Assembly: GCA_039707465.1 (NCBI GenBank)
Contig: CM077647.1
Span: 174,025,163-174,089,162, forward strand
Length of the DNA: 64,000 bases
Direction: 5' to 3'
Origin: Rhabdophis nuchalis
Taxonomy: Eukaryota > Chordata > Lepidosauria > Squamata > Natricidae
The position numbers and the translations under genes were made by a program. Shown here in pieces: positions 21,689-34,686 of the stretch. Numbering within the stretch: position 1 is the first letter of the stretch; every line of letters starts with the position of its first letter. The notes under the pieces were generated by a model that ran no database searches, was not told the DNA's origin, and was given only the letters and a program-made list of their open reading frames with translations.

Positions 21689-24600
21689 ATGCTAGCTCAG
21701 ATCCATTGGTGTGGATTGATATGTTGGAGATCTCTTTGGGAAGATTTTTTGGCTGTTGATGTACTATTCTTTCTGATGTTCCCCGAGATCAAAGTGAACA
21801 CCCTCAAGTGCCCAGAGGTTGATCCTTTTCCAGTTCCACATGAATGGTACCAACCAGGTGATCTCCTCATTGGAGGGATGGCTTCACAGATTATCTACGC
21901 CTTCAGCGAGCATTTGTTTTATGAACATCCATCTCAGGAGCTCTATGAATTTTCAGAGTAAGCAAATCTTGACCTCTTTTCACCTAATGGTTCCTTGTTT
22001 CTTTTCTTCAGTTTTTCTAACTGACCACACCTGTTTCTATGAAAAAAAGGTGCCTCAAGAAAGCAGATGAAAGCGTTCTGAGATTAAGTAATTAGTTTTC
22101 GTTTAGTTTCTGAGAGTTTCTGGCTGTAGGTTAGATAAGATTTTCTTTCCCATCTATTTTATTTTAAATAAAATGTTATGTAGGCTAAACATGATGACTA
22201 AATAGCTAGATTCCAAATCGATAAGAAAGGAAATATAATAAAATTGAATTTAAAAAAAAATGGTCCCAATAAATAAAAATATAATTGCTTTATTTTTTTT
22301 CCCAGGAAGAGAAATATATCCATAAGAAGGAGCATTAACATCAAATTTAGATTTGAAAGATAAAATGTAGAATTACAAATATATTTAGAGAGTTCAAGGC
22401 AGAGTTGTAAGATTGCTAAATTTAAGTGAATTAATTAATTAATTAATTAATTAATTAATTAATTAATTAATTAATTAATTAATTAATGAATGAATTAATT
22501 AATTAATTAATTAATTAATTAATTAATTAATTAATTAATTAATTAATTAATTAATTAATTAATTAATGAATGAATGAATGAATTAATTAATTAATTAATT
22601 AATTAATTAATTAATTAATTAATTAATTAATTAATTAATTAATTAATTAATTAATTAATTAATTAACGAATGAATGAGTAGATGGATGGATTGATGGATG
22701 GATGGATGGATGGATGCCAATGAATGGATGGACGGACGGATGGATGGATGGATGGACGGATGGATGGATAAACTTCTTAGTGCTTTTCTATGCATTGTAC
22801 AGTATGCAGGCTACTTCACCTGACTGCTAGCTGCAATTCAGCAGGCTCAAGGTTGACTCAGCCTTCCATACTTCTGAGGTGGATAAAATGAGGACCCAGA
22901 TTGTTGGGGGCAAATATGCTGACTCTTTAAACTGCTTAGAGAGGGCTGTAAAAGCACTATGAAGCGGTACATAAATAAGTGTTATTGCTATTGTACAATT
23001 CTTTAATGAAAGATTTTCTTTATTTGCAGTGTGATCACAAAATTCTACCAGCATGTACTTTCCTTGGCCTTTGCTGTCAAGGAGATCAATGAGAATCCAC
23101 AAATCTTGCCCAATGTTACCCTTGGATTCCACATCTATGACAGCTACAACAATCCTAAGATGACCTATCGGACCACTCTGGACCTATTGTTCAAATCAAA
23201 TGGATTTTCCCCCAACTACCAATGTGGACTTCAGAAAATTCTTCTGGCCATCATTGGAGGACTTGGATCAGATACTTCATCCCATATGGCAGAAATTGTA
23301 GAATTCTACAAAATTCCACAGGTGGGTCCAGAGGAGGGGGGATTTATCTTGTTTCTGTTAATTGATTTACAGAAATAATCAATTGATTAAACATACCCAA
23401 GGGCATCCTTAAATTTTCATTTTCATCAATTTCATCTAGCACTAAATAAAAGTTAGATTTCTGGTCCGCCTGCTGGTGGGGTGGAGGAGGAAGAGACTAT
23501 AGCAAAGAGGCTCAGATCGCAAAAATAACTTTTTATCTCTTTTTTTTATGACGGTAATTCCTGTACGGATGTTAGAACAAACTAGTTGAATGTACAAAAT
23601 AATATGAAAATTTATGATTTAAAATGTATGTACCCATTCCTTTTATTATTTCCTAATGGAATATGAAGACTCGGAGGCGGTCACCAAACCCGATGTGGAA
23701 GCTCTAAAATATTATCTAATACCTTATCTATCCCTTTCCTTCTTAAAAATGTTAAAACCAATAAAACTTTTTTCAATCGAATAAAAGTTAGATTTCTTGA
23801 TGCAGAATAGAAAAACTCGCTGTGGCCAACTCATCATGGCCAACTCACCAAGGCCAACCCGCAGTGGGATAATTTGCCACTGGGCAATTCAATAATTCAG
23901 TTAGTCTATAACTCTTCTGTATCAGAGATGAAATGCTATGGGTTTGGATCAGTTCGCCTAAACTGATAGTAAAAAATGCTACCGATTCAACTGAACTGGT
24001 AGTAAAAAGTGCTACCGGTCCAGGCGAACCGGTATTCCCAACAATCAGCTGTGACTTGTGACTTATATTAACTAGAATCGTCAGATTTCCTGCTTTCTAG
24101 CTAATCTAAATCACATGGCACAGTGGATTTCTCTCCTTGCTATTCTCCTTACCTGGAAGGCTTCAAAATGTTCTGTTTTTAGTGCTGTGTGGGTGCGCCT
24201 CAGGCGCGCATGCGCGCACAAAGCAGCAGACTTACCAAACTGATAGCAGATTTCAGAGGATTTCACTGCTGCTCTCTACCATGTCTTGATGTTTTCTTTT
24301 AGCTCACATATGGATCATTTCCTCTGAAAGAAATTGACAGCTGTCAATCATCTTCACTTTACTTTATGGCCCCAAATGAAGTTCCTCAATATATCGGGAT
24401 TATCCGATTGCTTCAACTTTTTGGATGGAAATGGATTGGGCTCTTTGCTGCAGACACTGAGAGTGGAGAACATTTTTTGCAGAAATTGGAGCTCTTGTTT
24501 TTCCAGCAGGGAATCTGTTTATCTTTCATACAAAGATTTCCAAAATTATTCTGTTTGGATGACTTGGGCAAATTTAGTGATATAATGTTTAGCTTTCATA

Positions 24601-27600
24601 CACACTTCACAGATGTTAAAACAAATACATATATCATCTATGGAGAATCTTTTACACTGGCGTGGCTCACAGCACTCAAATCTGTAGGGGATGCTTCAAA
24701 TAAGGGAAATGCACTTTTAAGCAAAGTCTGGATCACCACCAGCCAAATCGATTTCATGCTACCAGGATCCCAAAGGGATTGGAATCTCCAATTTTATGAT
24801 GGGGCCATTGCCTTTCAAATCCATTCAAGTGAACATCTGGGATTTGAGGAATTTCTTCGGGCCATAAATCCATATTCAACCCATGGAGATGGATTTCGAA
24901 ACCATTTTTGGGAACAAGCATTCTACTGTTTCCTTCCTAATTCAGAATTGTCATCAATGGAGGGACAAAAATGCACAGGGAATGAAGAACTGGGAAATCT
25001 TCCGGAATCTCTGTTTCAATTGCAGATGATGGGTCACAGCTACAGCATTTACAATGGGGTTTATGCTGTGGCTCATTCTTTGCATAACATGCTATCCAAG
25101 GGATCCAATCTGAGAAAAATCTTGGAAGTTAAATTAGCTGAATCTGCCGAACTGCCACCTTTTAGGGTAACATATTTGCAGCAAAGATTATTTTCTTTTC
25201 AATGAAGAAGTTATTACAAAATAATCTGACTCAGAAAATTAAATCTTAATTCCAGGCACATTGTATTGTTCAAAGAGCTATTATAAAAATACTTATTGAA
25301 CTTGTCTGCTCCAATTAGCCCTCATTTAACATTCTTCTCAAGGAATTCTTTGGTGTTTTTAAAAAATAATTTTATTTATATATATTTTAATTGAACATCC
25401 ATAGGTGCTTGGTGGACAAAGGATTGTCCACATATGGGTCAATATAGTTTACACACAGTAATAATAATAGTCATATTGTTTAGATATACACAATCATAAT
25501 CTTTCAACTTCTAACATTTGTGTATACATAGTAGTTATCAGAGGTGGTATTCTGCCAGTTCAGACCAGTTCACCCAAACTGGTAGCCCATCACCTGCCCC
25601 GCTGTATGCCATCCCATTCAGGCACTTTTTAAAGCCAAAGCACATGCATGGTTGGCTTTGTGCATGCGTGCACCAGACATGCGTGTGCTCACATTTGCGA
25701 ACTGGCGGTAGGGAAGGTAAGTGAATATCAGCCCTGGTAGTTATAATCAGTATACATAATTCTACATCAGTATACATAATACTATTTCCCAATTTCTAAT
25801 GTCTACCTCTGTTTTCTAACTCTTAATAAAATAATCACCTTAATCGGAAGTATACTACATCTATCCATCATCTCTTGCCCTTTTTATAATTTTAACTCTT
25901 ATAGACTTTTTGGTAAATTTTTCATGTTTCTACCCTGGGATCTTGTAGCTCCTTACATCAGATTTATTTAATCTGATACAACGACACCTATCTCTTGTTG
26001 TTGAATCTCTAGAGTCACCATCTGTGGTTCTTTCATCATTTTTAAGAGAACTTCCTCTTTATTCTCTTCTATATTCTGGACTATTAGAGGATACTATATC
26101 TGTTCCATTTTGGCTGCTGATGTATTCTGTCTTCTGTCTCGAGGAATTCTGTATAAACTGTTATTCACTGATAATACTTTGCAGGTTGACTTTTTGAGCT
26201 GTTGAAGAAAACTGGCATTATGAAATTCTTTGCAGTTTATAGTCTGTAATCTACAAACACCTCAAAACCTGGACATAAATTGTTTCAACTTCTGCCCTCA
26301 AAATGACACTATAGGGCACTGCACACCAGAACAACTAGACACAAGGACAGCTTTTTACCGAATGCCATCACTCTGCTAAACAACTAATTCCCACAACACT
26401 GTCAAATTAGTTACTAAGACTGCATTACTATTATTCTTCTCATCCTTCCTATTACCTATCTCCTTTTCTACTTATGACTATAACCATGTTGCTTGTATCT
26501 TTCAATTTATATTGTTTTATTTGATTACTAGTACAATTTGATAGCTTATTAGTAACCTTGACGATCATTAAGTGTTGTACCTTTTGATTCTTGATGGATG
26601 TATTTTATTCTCCTTATATACACTGAGAGCATATGCACCACAGACAAATTCCTTGTGTGTTCAATCACACGTGGCCGATAAATAAATAATTCTATTCTAT
26701 TGTTTTGTATCAGCATTTTGTCCAATGAAACTTCATAATGAGTTTGGGAACTAAAACATGGAAGTTCTAATGTGTTGATTTCTCTTATCATTGTTAATTC
26801 AACTTCATTGCTTTTTTCTTCTCTTTCAAGTAGCTCCACCCATTTCTTCAAGGCCTTTCTTTCAACAATTCAGCAGGAGAAGGAGTGTCCTTTAATGAGA
26901 AGAGGGAAGTTGCAGGTGGATTTAACATCATCAATATGATCGCTTTTCCAAACAAGTCCATCCGGAGTGTGAAAGTTGGGAAGCTAGATCCGGATGCCTC
27001 TTATGGAAATGAATTGATCATTAATAAAAATCTGATAGAATGGCACAAAGGTTTTAATCGGGTATGGAACTGCATAAATGTAGAGTTGTGTTTTTTTTAA
27101 AAATCTTTAAATAATGGAAAAGATTTCAGTTAAAATGTCTCCAACTGATCTCTGTTGGTCATGATTCTTTTTATAGGATGACTAGTTGGCTGTATTTTCA
27201 GCTGATGAAAAAGCTGAACACCTTGGCAATTACCTGTGCAAATTTTTTCATGTTATGAGCAGGTTCTTCCAGTTTCTCTGTGCAATGAATATTGTCGCCC
27301 TGGATATTGGAAGAGAAAATCTGAAGAGAAAAGCTTCTGCTGCTATGATTGTGTGCCATGTCCAGAAGGGAAGATTTCAAACAAGATAGGTCAGTGATGA
27401 AACTACACAAATTTGAGAACATTGGGTAGTAAAGGAATTGTTTCATCCAATGTTACAATGAATTCATTTCTTTTTAAAATTGAATGTTTCTAACATATAA
27501 AGCAAGGAATATGGGTAACCTCTACAAATCTCAGTTTTTATTAATCCCAGTTAGTAATAATCACCAAGGTTTTAAAATAATCTTGCAGAATCCAGTAAAC

Positions 27601-29653
27601 CACACAATGTCTCTTTTGTTACAGTATTTTTGTGCCAGATATAAGAATATAAAGTGGAGTAAAAACATGATTAATTTTTGGGAGGTCCTACAGTTGTCAT
27701 CTGTAGACCAAAACTGTATTGTGGCCCAATAGTACTATATATGGTGGTCATCCAAAACATTAGATGATAACCTAATGCATATCAAGAGGGAGAAAATTGA
27801 AAATTATCTACTTAATTATTGTAAAATTGAATGGAAAAGTTCAATATCCAATGTGATAAAACTTATATTGTTTTATAATAGTTGTATATTATATAATCAT
27901 TGTATATTATATGAAACCCTTCAATATTTTAACATACTGCCTACAAAAAATGATTTCATCAAAATTATTTATTATTAAGGATGATTCTGTGCAGGAAGTG
28001 CTGCTAAATAATGTTAAATCTTATTTAGTAGTATTCCCCAAAATTTGAAAATATGATATCTTTCAAAATCTTAAAAGCAGCCTGTGAAATCTTCAAACAC
28101 TTTATCCAAATTTTAGTAAAATACAAACAGGGATATTAAAAGAAAGGACCAAAAATAATTACTTGTAATACATTCTAGACTTAGGGTTTTCATTTGGAAA
28201 CTATATATGCATATATCTCACCAAAACTGAGGATTCTTTTGTTTATTTAGTTATATGTTTGTTAAATTTGTTTGCCATCCATAGTGCCATAAGATAACCC
28301 ATATTATCTACAGAATTATGTGGAAATGCAAACAAGCACATTTAAGAAAGTATTTGAATTACTGGTATGTTCCTTGTAGAATTAAATGAAAAATAACACA
28401 GCAATCAATATTATCTATAGATCACCATCTATTAACAAATTAATTAAATAAACAAACACATTTCTAGACTACACAACCCCAAAAGTTTCTATGTATCTTG
28501 ACAAATATGAAATTATGATAACAGTAACAGCAACCAAATTCTAAATTTAAATTTTACAACATATATTTTCATACCACACCTGAGTAAATAATTGATTTTT
28601 CATATAGTTGGTAAATACTTTGGAATAACCTTGGTATATACAGGGAACAGATAAAAAAAATGAATTATCAATTATCAAACAGCACCATAGACTATTTATT
28701 AAAAAATGGTAAATAGGAAATAGGTGAGTTTTCTTTTGTTCCTTTATCCAGATACAGAAGATTGTTCCAAGTGTCCTGAAGATCAATATCCAAGCATGGA
28801 GCAAGATCGATGCCTTAATAAAACAATGACTTTCCTTTCCCTTAAAGAACCTTTAGGGATCAGTCTGGCCTCAGCTGCTGTTTCCTTCTCCCTCATGACA
28901 ACCAGTGTGCTTGGAATTTTCCTTAAGCGTAGAGATACCCCCATCGTCAAGGCCAACAACCGGGACCTCACTTACACACTACTCACTGCCATTCTGCTCT
29001 GCTTTTTCTGTTCCTTGTTATTCCTTGGTCAGCCAGGGAAAATAATCTGTCTTTTCCGTCAACCAGCATTTGGAATCATATTTTCAACTGCTGTTTCTTG
29101 TGTGTTAGCTAAAACTATTACTGTGGTTGTAGCTTTCATGGCTACTAAGCCAGGTTCTTCAGTGAGAAAATGGGTGGGGAAAAGATTGGCCCTGACCATT
29201 GTCCTTTCTTGTTCTCTTCTTCAAGCAGGTCTTTGCATTCTGTGGTTGGCAACATCTCCTCCATTCCCTGAGTTAGACATGAATTCCCTTACAGAAACCA
29301 TGATTTTGCAATGTAAGGAAGGCTCCATCTTCATGTTTTATTGTGTCCTAGGCTATCTGGGCTTCTTGGCTATTGCCAGCTTCAATGTGGCTTATCTTGC
29401 TCGTAATTTACCTGACACCTTTAATGAAGCCAAATTCATCACTTTTAGCATGTTGGTCTTCTGCAGTGTATGGATCTCCTTTGTTCCAACTTATCTGAGC
29501 ACCAAAGGAAAAGCCATGGTGGCTGTGGAGATCTTCTCCATCTTGTCTTCCAGTATTGGGTTATTGGGATGTATCTTTTTCCCAAAATGTTTCATCATTG
29601 TGTTCAGGCCAGAACTTAATAGCAGACACCAATTAATCAAATGGAATAATTAA
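21689..29653 (+). CDS. V2R-C: vomeronasal type-2 receptor, six exons, open throughout
   Basis: A class C GPCR expected in the plasma membrane of vomeronasal neurons, with a Venus flytrap ligand-binding domain, cysteine-rich linker and seven-helix domain. Exons are 21689-21957, 23030-23321, 24303-25166, 26834-27061, 27263-27389 and 28752-29653, with AG/GT borders and phases 2, 0, 0, 0, 1. The total is about 893 residues: exon 3 is roughly 188-475, the cysteine-rich part 552-593 and the seven helices from about 594. Exon 6 shows [29 protein letters not shown] and PKCFII. The start is uncertain. The ATG position used by V2R-E reads GTA here, so the first in-frame ATG (21689) lengthens the leader to about 40 residues before the mature sequence. 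Intron 2 carries an L1-ORF1-like insertion and intron 3 carries hAT-like and Rex1-like pieces. Confidence 0.9.
22429..22770. repeat. Long (AATT)n array followed by (GGAT)n
   Basis: About 240 bp of AATT/TTAA tetranucleotide repeats, broken by a few ATGA units, runs into GGAT/GGAC repeats at 22680-22770. It lies in V2R-C intron 1. Confidence 0.95.
23463..23779 (+). mobile_element. L1-ORF1-like element, 5'-truncated copy with 18-bp TSD
   Basis: It shares the end of the ORF and the whole 3' region with the element at 42485-43338, ending AAAACCAATAAAACTTTTTT. Perfect 18-bp direct repeats (AATAAAAGTTAGATTTCT) flank it at 23445-23462 and 23780-23797, showing target-primed insertion. It lies in V2R-C intron 2. 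Confidence 0.8.
23798..24302 (+). other. V2R-C intron 2 remainder with worn short repeats
   Basis: Contains GGCCAACTC-type short repeats (about 23825-23890) and a worn piece of the hAT-like family (about 23930-24050, with GGTAGTAAAA twice). No coding sequence is seen before exon 3. Confidence 0.4.
25539..25736. mobile_element. hAT-like short element with perfect 8-bp TSD
   Basis: It starts CAGAGGTGGTATTCTGCC and ends near ATCAGCCCTG. Perfect GTAGTTAT duplications flank it (25531-25538 and 25737-25744). It lies in V2R-C intron 3. Confidence 0.8.
26255..26702 (+). mobile_element. Rex1-like LINE 3' end
   Basis: The degenerate coding tail includes the equivalent of [11 protein letters not shown] (about 26270-26300) and [14 protein letters not shown] (about 26340-26385). 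The 3' UTR reads ACACTGAGAGCATATGCACC and GGCCGATAAATAAAT, then ATTCTATTCTATT. It is non-functional and lies in V2R-C intron 3. Confidence 0.65.
27390..28751 (+). other. V2R-C intron 5, no recognised element
   Basis: About 1.36 kb of AT-rich intron. No repeat ends, ORF with family resemblance or further exon seen. Confidence 0.5.
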
Positions 29654-29902
29654 ATTAGGTGTACATTTTTAATGACTTACAGGGAATGAATATTAGCAAA
29701 GGAAAATTAAAGATTGGTCCTTTCAATTTTCCTTCCTCGCCTCCATTCCATATCAACATTTCTATTTTGTACTTATAATCTCTCCTCCATTGTGTAAATT
29801 AGTTGTGCTGTCAATTACTAAAGCAGCAAAGGTCAGTTTTCAGATTTTACCGTTTCTTGTTGGTTAAGGCTGATATATAGGCCTTATGGTCTTCAGCAGC
29901 TT

Positions 29903-29903
<1 letters not shown>

Positions 29904-29986
<83 letters not shown>

Positions 29987-29988
29987 AA
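29904..29988. repeat. (AAAG)n microsatellite
   Basis: About 85 bp of pure AAAG repeats, about 250 bases downstream of the V2R-C stop codon. Confidence 0.95.
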
Positions 29989-32661
29989 ATTTCTGAGACA
30001 TGTTTTTGTGTCTGAAATGTAAGCCTTTTTGCTATGCTATTCTATTTCCTTTCTATACAATAAGATTTTACTACAAATTTAATAAAAGGAAATACAGCAT
30101 TATTATTTTTCTTTGTTTATTATTCTCTGATCTTTTTTGGAACCTCTTTTAATGTCTGCTAAAAAGGAGAAAGTCTAGACATAGACTTTGGGTTAGCAAT
30201 GCTCCTTTGGTTTAAAATAAGTTACAAGGTGTGATTTATTTTTATTGTTTGCTTAAATTGTTGGGTTAAAAGAAATGGAAGCACTTGGCAATTTAGCAAG
30301 CTAAGAAAAAAATGAATGTGTGAGTGTGGTACATCATTTGATATACTATTAAGGCTCTGCAGCCAAGAGTTTGAAACTGGTGGTAGTTAAGCGAATAATA
30401 GTGGACATTAATGAAAACAAGAGATTTTATAGAGCATCTCAATTTTATTGTCATTCATTCATTCATTCTAAAACAATTAAACAATTTAAAAAAATATTAG
30501 AATAATAAAAGCATCCACAAAATAAGTACAAATTGCAGCTATGATGACCAGTCATCTACTAGTAAAGCCACATCATGGGTCCCTTAACTGCCCGTTAAAG
30601 AAGATTTAACTGCTACCAGACTCTATCCCATGCTCCTTTCCACAAAACTTTCCACACAATAACCCAGGAGAGAAATGGATCTGATACACAAGTGATCAAA
30701 CTAACAGCTTAGAGGATCTTGTCCACCTCCTCAGGTTCCATTAGCTCCAGGTCCCCTTGCAACATCCCACACCTCAAAGATCTTTCTTTAAAGTTGGAGT
30801 TCAACATGGAGCTCATTTGAGTTATATTGTCCAGCAGATGTACAATGACCCTTTAAGTATAACTCCCTGCAAGAATGGGCTGAGTCACCTGAAACATGTA
30901 TTACTTAGAACAGGCTGGGTCCAGAAGAATGGGTGGAACTTTAGAAGAAATGCCCAGCTGAGCTTCAGGTGTGATATCAGTGGAGAACCTAGGGCAGGGG
31001 TGGCAATATACTAATCACCACACAAATGTTTGTAAAGACTTGAAAGCTGCTGCACCACAGATTATTAAACACAAGACCTATTCAATAAGTTGGGCTCAAG
31101 GGCTTAGTTGGCATTGTTGCTGCTGTACCAGTCTTCCTCATAGGTAGCACTCTCCCAACCTGACCTTCTTGATTCCATTTTTGGATTGACAGTGGAGTTG
31201 ATCAAACTCATGGACTTGGGGGATTTAAATCTGCTTTCCCTAGAAGACGGCCTATCCAAAATCATTCAGAACCCAATAATGGGACAGTGGGGACATCCTC
31301 GATTGTGTATTTCTGTTGGAGCTGGTGCAATATGATGTAAAATTGGAGCAGGGGAAGGGTCTTGATGTTTCCCTTGTCATGGTCATATTATGCCCTGATT
31401 ACCATCAAGTACTTTGGCAGCTGTTAACTTGCAAGGCATCCCTATCCTGCTCTTGAGTTGCCATAGGAAAGGAAACAGATGAATCGGCATGGCAGCAAAA
31501 GACAGATGCACATGCCAGACTTCTCTCTCTCAAGGCTGTATCCCAGGGTTACTTACAGGGGCCGGAGGGAAGGAATCTCTATAATCTGCAAAATTACCCC
31601 TTTGGCGAATGTGATTGATGACATGCCCTGGGGGGAGGGGGGGACCAGGGTCATGATTGGTGCTGTAAATTGTGTGGGGTCAGATCTGGCTTCATTTGGG
31701 AATGTGTTGACATGAAACTCCTAATGAATAACTAATTTTCTTTTGAAGCTTGGCTCGAGGCTCATTATTTAATTAGGACATCTGTCAGAACTCTGACAGC
31801 AGCACTATGAACTGCAGAGAGGAAAAAATTAGGAGATCAGTCTGCTCATTGTTGATTAATGCACCCACAAGTATATCATAAAAGTTATGAACAGTTTAAG
31901 CTGATTAGCTGCATGAATCATATGAACCATAGTTCACTTCTTGGAAGAACAGGAATGCTGAGGTTACATATCATGCCTATGTAATCTTTTCCATCTCATG
32001 GATGTCTTCTCTTCCTGAACTTCATAGAAGAACTGTAGGAGAGGAAGTAAGGCAACAGATATCCAGACTATTGCTGGTAGTGAATAAGGAACAAACTCAA
32101 CATGGGTTAAATCATCCTTCCAATAATGATTCAAATGATAAATTTTGTTAGCTTGCTTTATTATTAAAAATATTTTTTTGGCTTTAAAAGAAATGTGTTT
32201 AACATTATATTATTTTACATTACTTCTGTGACTACACAGTAGACACCCCAACATTTTCACTTTAAAAAGAAAGTTTCTAACGCAGAGTGGGAATTCCACT
32301 TCACATTTTAAACTTCATCGTTATGCTCACATTTACAATGGATAATTCATGAAAAGTAATTGGGTCAGCCCAGAGAATATATGAGGACAGCTGGAAAATT
32401 ATCAAAGCTTAATTACAAAAAAGAAATTCTCTAGTTCTCAAAAATCACTAGTTTTTCCATACTACATTTTTGAAACATTCGAAATTATCATTGGAGAAAC
32501 ACTTAAACTTTCCCCTAATGCAGATTTCCCCTAAATCCAGAATTCAGAGTTACAACTAAATCTAAAGACCCTTTAATATGAATAGCTTAAAAGCATTTTC
32601 TAATTTTGATGAATCTTACTCTTATTAACTTAAAAACATAATCAAGCAAAGAAAAAGACAG
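29989..32661. other. Repeat-poor spacer between convergent V2R-C and V2R-D
   Basis: About 2.7 kb with no recognised exon, ORF of known family or transposon terminus. AATAAA at about 30080 is a candidate V2R-C polyadenylation signal. A small palindrome CTGTCAGAACTCTGACAG lies at about 31782-31799. Confidence 0.45.
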
Positions 32662-34621
32662 TTAAGCGTGTCTTCTTATCAATTGTTCCTTGTTGTTTAA
32701 GTCAGGCCTCAATACAATAATGTAACACTTAGGGGAAAAGATGCATCCTAGGAGCGCAGCAGTAGAGCACAATATAGAGAAGACCTCCACAGCCACCATG
32801 GCTTTTCCTCTGGTGCTCAGATAAGTTGGGACAAAGGAGACCCACACACTGCAGAAAGCCAACATGCTGAAGGTGATGAACTTGGCTTCATTAAAGCTGT
32901 CAGGCAGTTTACGAGCCTGGAAAGCCACAATGAAGCTGGCAAATGAAAGGAGGGCCATATAGCTCAAGACACAATAAAACATAACAACTGAACCTTCATT
33001 GCACTGTAGAATCATTTCTTCAATTGCTGAATGCACATCTAATTCTGGGAATGGGGGAGTGGTGGATAACCAAACAATACAGATGCCTGCTTGGAATAGA
33101 GAGCAGAAAAAGACAATAGAAACAGCCAGTCTTTTCCCCACCCATGTCCTCATTCGTGATCCTGGCTTGGTGGCCTTGAAGGCAAGAGAAACAAGGATGG
33201 TCTTGGCCAGCACACAAGAGATGGACAATGAGAAAATGAGACCAAATGCAGACTGTCTAAGGAGACATGTGACTCTCCCAGGTTGTCCAATGAAGAGCAA
33301 AGAGCAGAGGAAGCAGAACAGAAGGGAGATGAGGAGAGTGTAGGTGAGATCCCGGTTGTTGGCTTTCACAATAGGGCTGTCTTTGTGCTTAATAAAAGTT
33401 CCCAACACCCATGCTGTAATGAGGGAGAACACAGCAGCAACACAAGCTAAACTATACCCTAACGGTTCTTCATAAGACAGAAAGTTTATACTTTTCAAGA
33501 GGCATCCATTTCGTTCTCGGTTTGCATATTGATCTTCTGAACATTGGAAGCAAGCTACCATGTCTGAAATTAAAAAATAAACCCACCCATATTTTGATGA
33601 GTAAATGCAGAGTAGCAACAAAGACTAAACTGATTCCTAAAAGTTCTCAAGCAGCTAATTATTTTCATGATGCATTTCTTTTTGTTACAATTTGCTTATA
33701 GATCTTCAGGATATTGAAAACAATTAAGAGTGTGAAAATAAAATGCTTTCACTAAATTTCAAGTGAAAAGGGAAGACAAATGATCAAGGAGGTAATTCTA
33801 AAAAGATCAATATTTTACACATATTTCAAGGACAAACTGCATTGGAAACAGAATTTTCTATTGCTGCAAGACATCATTTTTATTTAATAATTTAATTTTA
33901 ATTAATTATTTAATAATTTTTCTATTTTTTTCTTCATTTTCTTTAAAGTTCATTTTTGTGTTTAACTCCATAAATAAAATGCTGGATTCAGTGTTGAAAA
34001 ATACATATATAAAACACTCTAGGGAAAATATGAATAACAAAGATTTTCCAAAAAAGCCAAAGAATGCAGAAATGGAGCATAATAAATGTAATTGAAAAAT
34101 GTAAATAATTAGCATTTAAAATAAATTGTTGTTGTTGTTGTTGCTAAAATAAATGTATTAAGATTGAACCACTTTACTTCTTTCATACCTAACACTTCTC
34201 AAATTGCCAATGAACTGGGAGGAAGAAAGGGGGAAATGGAATGTTTGCATGTGTGTGTGGACTGGCAAACATCAAGGTCACCATTGCAGGTGCTTGAGAA
34301 AGAGATGGACTGTTCCCATAGCAAAGGAATATCTCATAATTGGACAATGTGTTCATCCAAGGGTGGGAAGCATGGGAAAGTACTGTTTAACTAAGCAAGC
34401 ATTTGCGTGGGAAAACCTGGTTTTGATTCTTCAGTACCAAAATGAAGAATCCAATAAAGTTTTACTTTTGGGAATTCAAAGTTCCCGGGAGTGTTTCTGT
34501 TTTTTGGGTTCACTAGTCATACAGTTGACAAAATGTTTCATTAGTCTAATAATGAAATGCTAGTCCTTCCTTCCTTCCTTCCTTCCTTCCTTCCTTCCTT
34601 CCTTCCTTCCTTCCTTCTTTC

Positions 34622-34686
<65 letters not shown>

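Noticed and set aside
30757..31715. Short frames in the V2R-C/V2R-D spacer
   Set aside because: No family motif, splice context or codon pattern supports a gene.
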